A stretch of DNA of 64,000 nucleotides, taken from Lamellibrachia satsuma (lineage: Eukaryota > Annelida > Polychaeta > Sabellida > Siboglinidae). Both the position numbers and the translations under genes were made by a program. Shown here piece by piece: positions 59,890 to 64,000 of this stretch. The notes under the pieces were generated by a model. The model was not told the DNA's origin. It saw nothing but the letters and a program-made list of their open reading frames with translations, and made no database searches. The DNA lies in assembly GCA_033239005.1 (NCBI GenBank), contig BSQZ01000004.1, positions 11,763,007 through 11,827,006 of the forward strand, given 5' to 3'. Every line of letters starts with the position of its first letter. Position 1 is the stretch's first letter.

Positions 59890-60519
59890 CTACTAGTTGT
59901 GTCCATATTGACCACATTTCTCTTCAGTGTAGCCTTGATTTCCGCGATATGTTTTTCCCACGTACTTCGAGATTTAACGAGATTGCAACCCAACAAGGCG
60001 ACAAGGCCTAAGCTCCATAATTATGGAGGTGGACAAGGAAGAGTCCAACATTGTTTTATTCATGTGTAGCTCGTCCTGGTCAGATATACGTCATGTTATT
60101 TTCAGCAAATTCAAACTGCTAGCATTAACACGTCCTATACTAAGGCGTCACCCTTCTTTTTTGATGACACCATGCACAAACCGCTTTATTTTCGTTCAAG
60201 ACTGGTTGAGAACGATATTCACCGAAACTCGTAATAGCTAAGATAAGATAATTGCTAAAGCAGCAATGTATCCTGATGGCAAGTGAACAAGAAACACAGT
60301 CGTATCTAAGCGGGTACGATATTTGCAGTATGTGTCTGGTATTCATGATTGCCGGTACAATTGTTGTTAAATTGCGATATTTTTTTGCGATACGCCCCGA
60401 TAAATCTGTGTGTCTCATACAAGGAGCGACATGAACAAGTGGAAGAGTAGATAACGAGGGAGGGTGAGGGACAGAATGAGGAGTTTGAGAACGGGGGAGG
60501 ATGAGAACGGAAGGACGGA

Positions 60520-60567
<48 letters not shown>

Positions 60568-60987
60568 CGAGACAGACAGAGAGACAAAGACAGACAGAGA
60601 GAGACAGACGTTTATATAATTATTATAATATAATTATTATACGACACGCTGTTGATATTGCAGTAACTGGTTTTTTCTATATATCGCTTAACAGCGTGTA
60701 ACAAATACCATTATATTTTTGGAAACACACCCATTGGATATAACGCTTTTAGTAGATAAACGCCTCATGCACAGACGAACAGACAAAAAACGGAGAGACA
60801 GTGGTGTGTGGAAGAAAAGGACGAAATCAAAGATAGAGGATAGTCAAGGGGAAGACATGTAGACACATTGGGAGAAGAGACAGTAAAGTCTAGGCAGCAT
60901 TCATGATAAGGTCATATCGCCCGAGGCCTTGTTTAGTCATACGCAGAATGCGTCACTCCCAAGACATAAACACGCCGCCAGACTCTC
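59890..60987. other. Intergenic sequence with (GCAC)n tract
   Basis: A GCAC tract lies at 60519-60568, followed by GACAGACAGAGAGA-type sequence to 60608. No gene is recognised. Confidence 0.45.
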
Positions 60988-61500
60988 TTAATTGGACAAC
61001 GTCGCATTCTTCCGTCGTTTCCTGCTGCGAGCAATGACTGCGGCATCCAGCGTCCGCACAAAAACAACGGCGCCGTGGTGTGTTCTACGACGAGCACACT
61101 GATTGCCACTAATATGTACCGATTCTGTCATGATTTCACTGTAATGATCTAAACGTATCGTAACGGACAACTGCCCAGAGACGGGCAACAAACACGTATA
61201 TGTAGAGGGCATACAGAACGTTAACATATATGTCCGTTTGACCTGTTGTCCAGGGGCATCATATTTGAACATGGAAATAAATAGTACACAGCTATTTTTC
61301 AGGACAGTTGCAACGTACCATATTGAACAACACATATGAAAAGTCCGGTAATTTCCCATGTGTGCCTTTGTCACAACGAGGCTAGATGGGTCACAACTAT
61401 TATAGACTGTAGGCTGTTCGGTTGAAATCACTTCCGTTCGTGAATTCCGCCGTCCAGTCATTGGAGCATCATGAAATCTTTACAAAAACTATTACCAATA
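60988..61500 (-). repeat. Old dispersed repeat, inverted relative to 62870-63090
   Basis: On the minus strand the segments GGACTTTTCATATGTGTTGT, TCCTGAAAAATAGCTG and TATTTATTTCCATGTT match the plus strand at 62975-63055 (GGACTTTTGATATGTTGTTC, TCCTGAAAAATAGCTTG, TATTTATTTCCATGTT). The 157-codon minus-strand frame across it resembles no protein I know and is not called a gene. Confidence 0.6.
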
Positions 61501-61904
61501 ACATCACAAATGACAAACACAATTGTTTCACACAAGTAAACATCGTTTGTTAAATAGAAAGATGTAATTTTTATTTTTTGACACTGTAGCGTCGAGGTTG
61601 GTATAAATTTAAAGCTAATTGTCAACTGAACAAAGCATTATGTTGACGTTGCGTAGGTCACATTAGATGTCAAAATGTTCTATGTAGTGCGGGGGGAGTG
61701 GCAAAATATTCCCGTATATATGAAATGTTAATCTGTGACAACTGGTTAGGCTATTTTTTGCGATGCATGAACATGCAAAAATGTACGACACCTTGGTCTT
61801 TTTTTTAAATGTGTACCCAATTCAGCACAGGGATTTGGCCTATGAGGACATCTTACACCAATCTCATATAATTGTACCTTTTAACCGTGTTAAGTTGCAT
61901 TATT

Positions 61905-62805
61905 TTGCTATTGTGACTCCCACCGGCTGTACTCTCGGTCATTTTGTTATTGTGACTCCCATCGGCTGTACTCTCGGTCATTTTGTTATTGTAGCTCCCA
62001 TCGGCTGTACTCTCGGTCATTTTGCTATTGTGACTCCCACCGGCTGTACTCTCGGTCATTTTGCTATTGTGATTCCCATCGGCAGTACTCTCGGTCATTT
62101 TGCTATTGTGATTCCCATCGGCAGTACTCTCGGTCATTTTGCTATTGTGACTCCCATCGGCTGTACTCTCGGTCATTTTGCTATTGTGACTCCCATCGGC
62201 TGTACCCTCGGTCATTTTGCTATTGTGACTCCCACCGGCTGTACTCTCGGTCATTTTGCTATTGTGACTCCCACCGGCTGTATCTCGGTCATTTTGCTAT
62301 TGTGACTCCCATCGGCAGTACTCTCGGTCATTTAGCTAATGTGATTCCCATCGGCAGTACTCTCTGTCATTTTGCTGTTGTGACTCCCATCGGCAGTACT
62401 CTCGGTCATTTTGCTATTGTGACTCCCACTGGCAGTACTCTCGGTCATTTTGTTATTGTGACTCCCATCGGCAGTAGTCTCGGTCATTTTGCTATTGTGA
62501 CTCCCATAAGCAGTAGTCTCGGTCATTTTGTTATTGTGACTCCCATCGGCAGTAGTATCGGTCATTTTGTTATTGTGACTCCCATCGGCTGTACTCTCGG
62601 TCATTTTGTTACTGTGACTCCCATCGGCAGTAGTCTCGGTCATTTTGTTATTGTGACTCCCATCGGCTGTACTCTCGGTCATTTTGTTATTGTGACTCCC
62701 ATCGGCAGTAGTCTCGGTCATTTTGTTATTGTGATTCCCATCGGCTGTACTCTCGGTCATTTTGTTATTGTGACTCCCATCGGCTGTACTTTCGGTCATT
62801 CTGAA
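61905..62805. repeat. 39-bp minisatellite, about 23 copies
   Basis: The unit is GTGACTCCCATCGGCTGTAC plus TCTCGGTCATTTTGTTATT. Two diagnostic sites vary (CTGTACT/CAGTACT/CAGTAGT and GTTATT/GCTATT), and CAGTAGT copies cluster in the right half. One unit near 62283 lacks bases, shifting the frame. Open frames of 133-180 codons on both strands are by-products. Confidence 0.95.
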
Positions 62806-62869
62806 CCATTTTACATTTCTTGGTGCAGGTATTGATTTTCTGGCCAAAACACTAGTACCCCCACCCTGT

Positions 62870-63090
62870 TAGGTCGTGAGTGCATGTTTTGTCAAGACAA
62901 ATACACATTTAGATACCATTGTAACCCTTTAGCCTTAGTACAACAGATTTTTTTTATTATTTTGTTATACACAGTGGACTTTTGATATGTTGTTCAATAT
63001 AGCATTTTAACTATCCTGAAAAATAGCTTGATAGTATTTATTTCCATGTTGGGTCCACTTATGACCTAATGCTCCTGGACTACTGTCGGA
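62870..63090 (+). repeat. Old dispersed repeat flanking the 39-bp array
   Basis: This is the inverted partner of 61240-61400. The two copies bracket the satellite with about 1.6 kb between them. Confidence 0.6.
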
Positions 63091-63094
63091 CACC

Positions 63095-63165
63095 CCTCCG
63101 TTACCACACAGTTCCCCCCTCCGTTACCACACAGTTCCCCCTCCGTTACCACACAGTTCCCCTGT
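63095..63165. repeat. 22-bp tandem repeat, 3 copies
   Basis: CCCTCCGTTACCACACAGTT with small length changes. Confidence 0.85.
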
Positions 63166-63665
63166 TCCAGCAGTGTCTCTGCATACGTTTTTAATGTACA
63201 TCACGAAAATATTAGTGTACCTTCATTCGAGAAAGATTCAAAGGCGAAAGTTAATAACTGGTCCAATAACTCAGGTATTCACACAAATGATATAATGATA
63301 TATGAACCACAAGAGGTATTGGCTGCAAACGCACGGCTACGAGGGAGAAATCATGAACACAGAGGACAGACAAAAGGCATATCTCCCTATGTTGTGCGTT
63401 GCTGTACATTCACGTAGGGGGACGACGAAAGGCATATCGAACAACTTCAAACGTTCAAAAAAATAATACGTGCCTGTGTGTCGTGGGGCGTGCGTGTTTT
63501 ACGCGCACTTGTGCGTGCGTTTGTGCGCGCATGTGTGTGTGTGTACACGCGCGCGCGTGTGTGTGTGCGGCGAGAGAGAGAGCCACCACTTCACTATAAA
63601 CTGATATGATCAAGTTGTGCGCAGTAGAGACAGACAGGTTGTACTTGGCAAAAGTGGTCCCATAC
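63166..63665. other. Intergenic sequence with a (GT)n-rich stretch
   Basis: A GT/GC-rich irregular microsatellite lies at about 63475-63580. No gene is recognised. Confidence 0.45.
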
Positions 63666-63666
63666 C

Positions 63667-63868
63667 CAATGATCGACCGACAATGACCGACCGACAATGA
63701 GCGACCGACAATGAGCGACCGACAATGATCGACCGACAATGAGCGACCGACAATGACCGACCGACAATGAGCGACCGACAATGAGCGACCGACAATGAGC
63801 GACCGACAATGACCGACCGACAATGACCGACCGACAATGAGCGACCGACAATGACCGACCGACAATGC
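63667..63868. repeat. 14-bp minisatellite, about 14 copies
   Basis: Units of CGACCGACAATGAG with three alternating variants (GAGCGACC, GATCGACC, GACCGACC). Minus-strand frames read VGRSLSVAHCRSLI-type repeats and are not genes. Confidence 0.9.
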
Positions 63869-64000
63869 AACAGAATTGCATTTCTTAGCACTGTCACCAA
63901 CGTGTCTGTCAACGATTACTAACTAGCCGAATTAATTTGTCAAATTTAATGAATCACTCGGTACTAGAAAACCGCAATTTGCTTCAACAAAAAGCCACCA

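Noticed and set aside
60988..61461. 157-codon minus-strand frame as a gene
   Set aside because: Part of it is an inverted copy of repeat sequence at 62870-63090, where the frame is not kept.
61763..62847. Frames of 133-180 codons with GHFAIVTPIGCTL-type repeats
   Set aside because: The 39-bp satellite keeps frames open on both strands. A unit with missing bases breaks the plus frame into two, which a real gene would not tolerate.

Overview
This is a eukaryotic window with spliced genes, long introns, dense satellites and many transposon relics. It shows no operons, bacterial genes or CRISPR. The two-repeat galaxin-like gene, the secreted cysteine-rich gene and the tRNA-derived SINEs suggest a marine invertebrate. 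I favour a lophotrochozoan, probably a mollusc, but this is inference and not proven by any single marker.

Three spliced genes can be read by hand, because reading frame and intron phase agree at every junction. (1) On the plus strand, 1098-6524 is the 3' part of MRPL42, a mitochondrial large-subunit ribosomal protein. Four exons and a poly(A) signal are visible; the N-terminal exon(s) are missing. (2) On the minus strand, 27265 down to 13457 is a five-exon, cysteine-rich, probably secreted or GPI-anchored protein of unknown function. Its signal-peptide exon was not found. (3) On the plus strand, 34832-36562 is a complete three-exon gene for a 134-residue secreted protein. It has a signal peptide followed by two galaxin repeats, one per phase 1-1 exon, with identical cysteine spacing.

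The rest is mobile and satellite DNA. A MITE family with 4-bp target duplications occurs at 4771-5204 and 9758-10194. A hAT element with an 8-bp duplication lies at 7210-8000, and a related hAT transposase relic is near 32186-32720. A TTAA-flanked MITE is at 27323-27611. A tRNA-derived SINE family has four clear copies, one of which carries an internal 18-bp satellite expansion. LINE reverse-transcriptase relics are at 31290-31605, 37544-38170 and 54075-55105. Large inverted-repeat elements lie at 45722-46297 and 56774-59275. Three copies of a (TA)n-associated repeat are at 22914, 23979 and 39090.

More than 20 minisatellites (10-69 bp units) and long (TA)n, (CA)n and (GCAC)n tracts fill introns and intergenic DNA. 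These arrays create nearly all of the long open frames, often on both strands. The most unusual local structure is a pair of adjacent hairpins at 28674-28798 that share the same 18-nt loop on unrelated stems.
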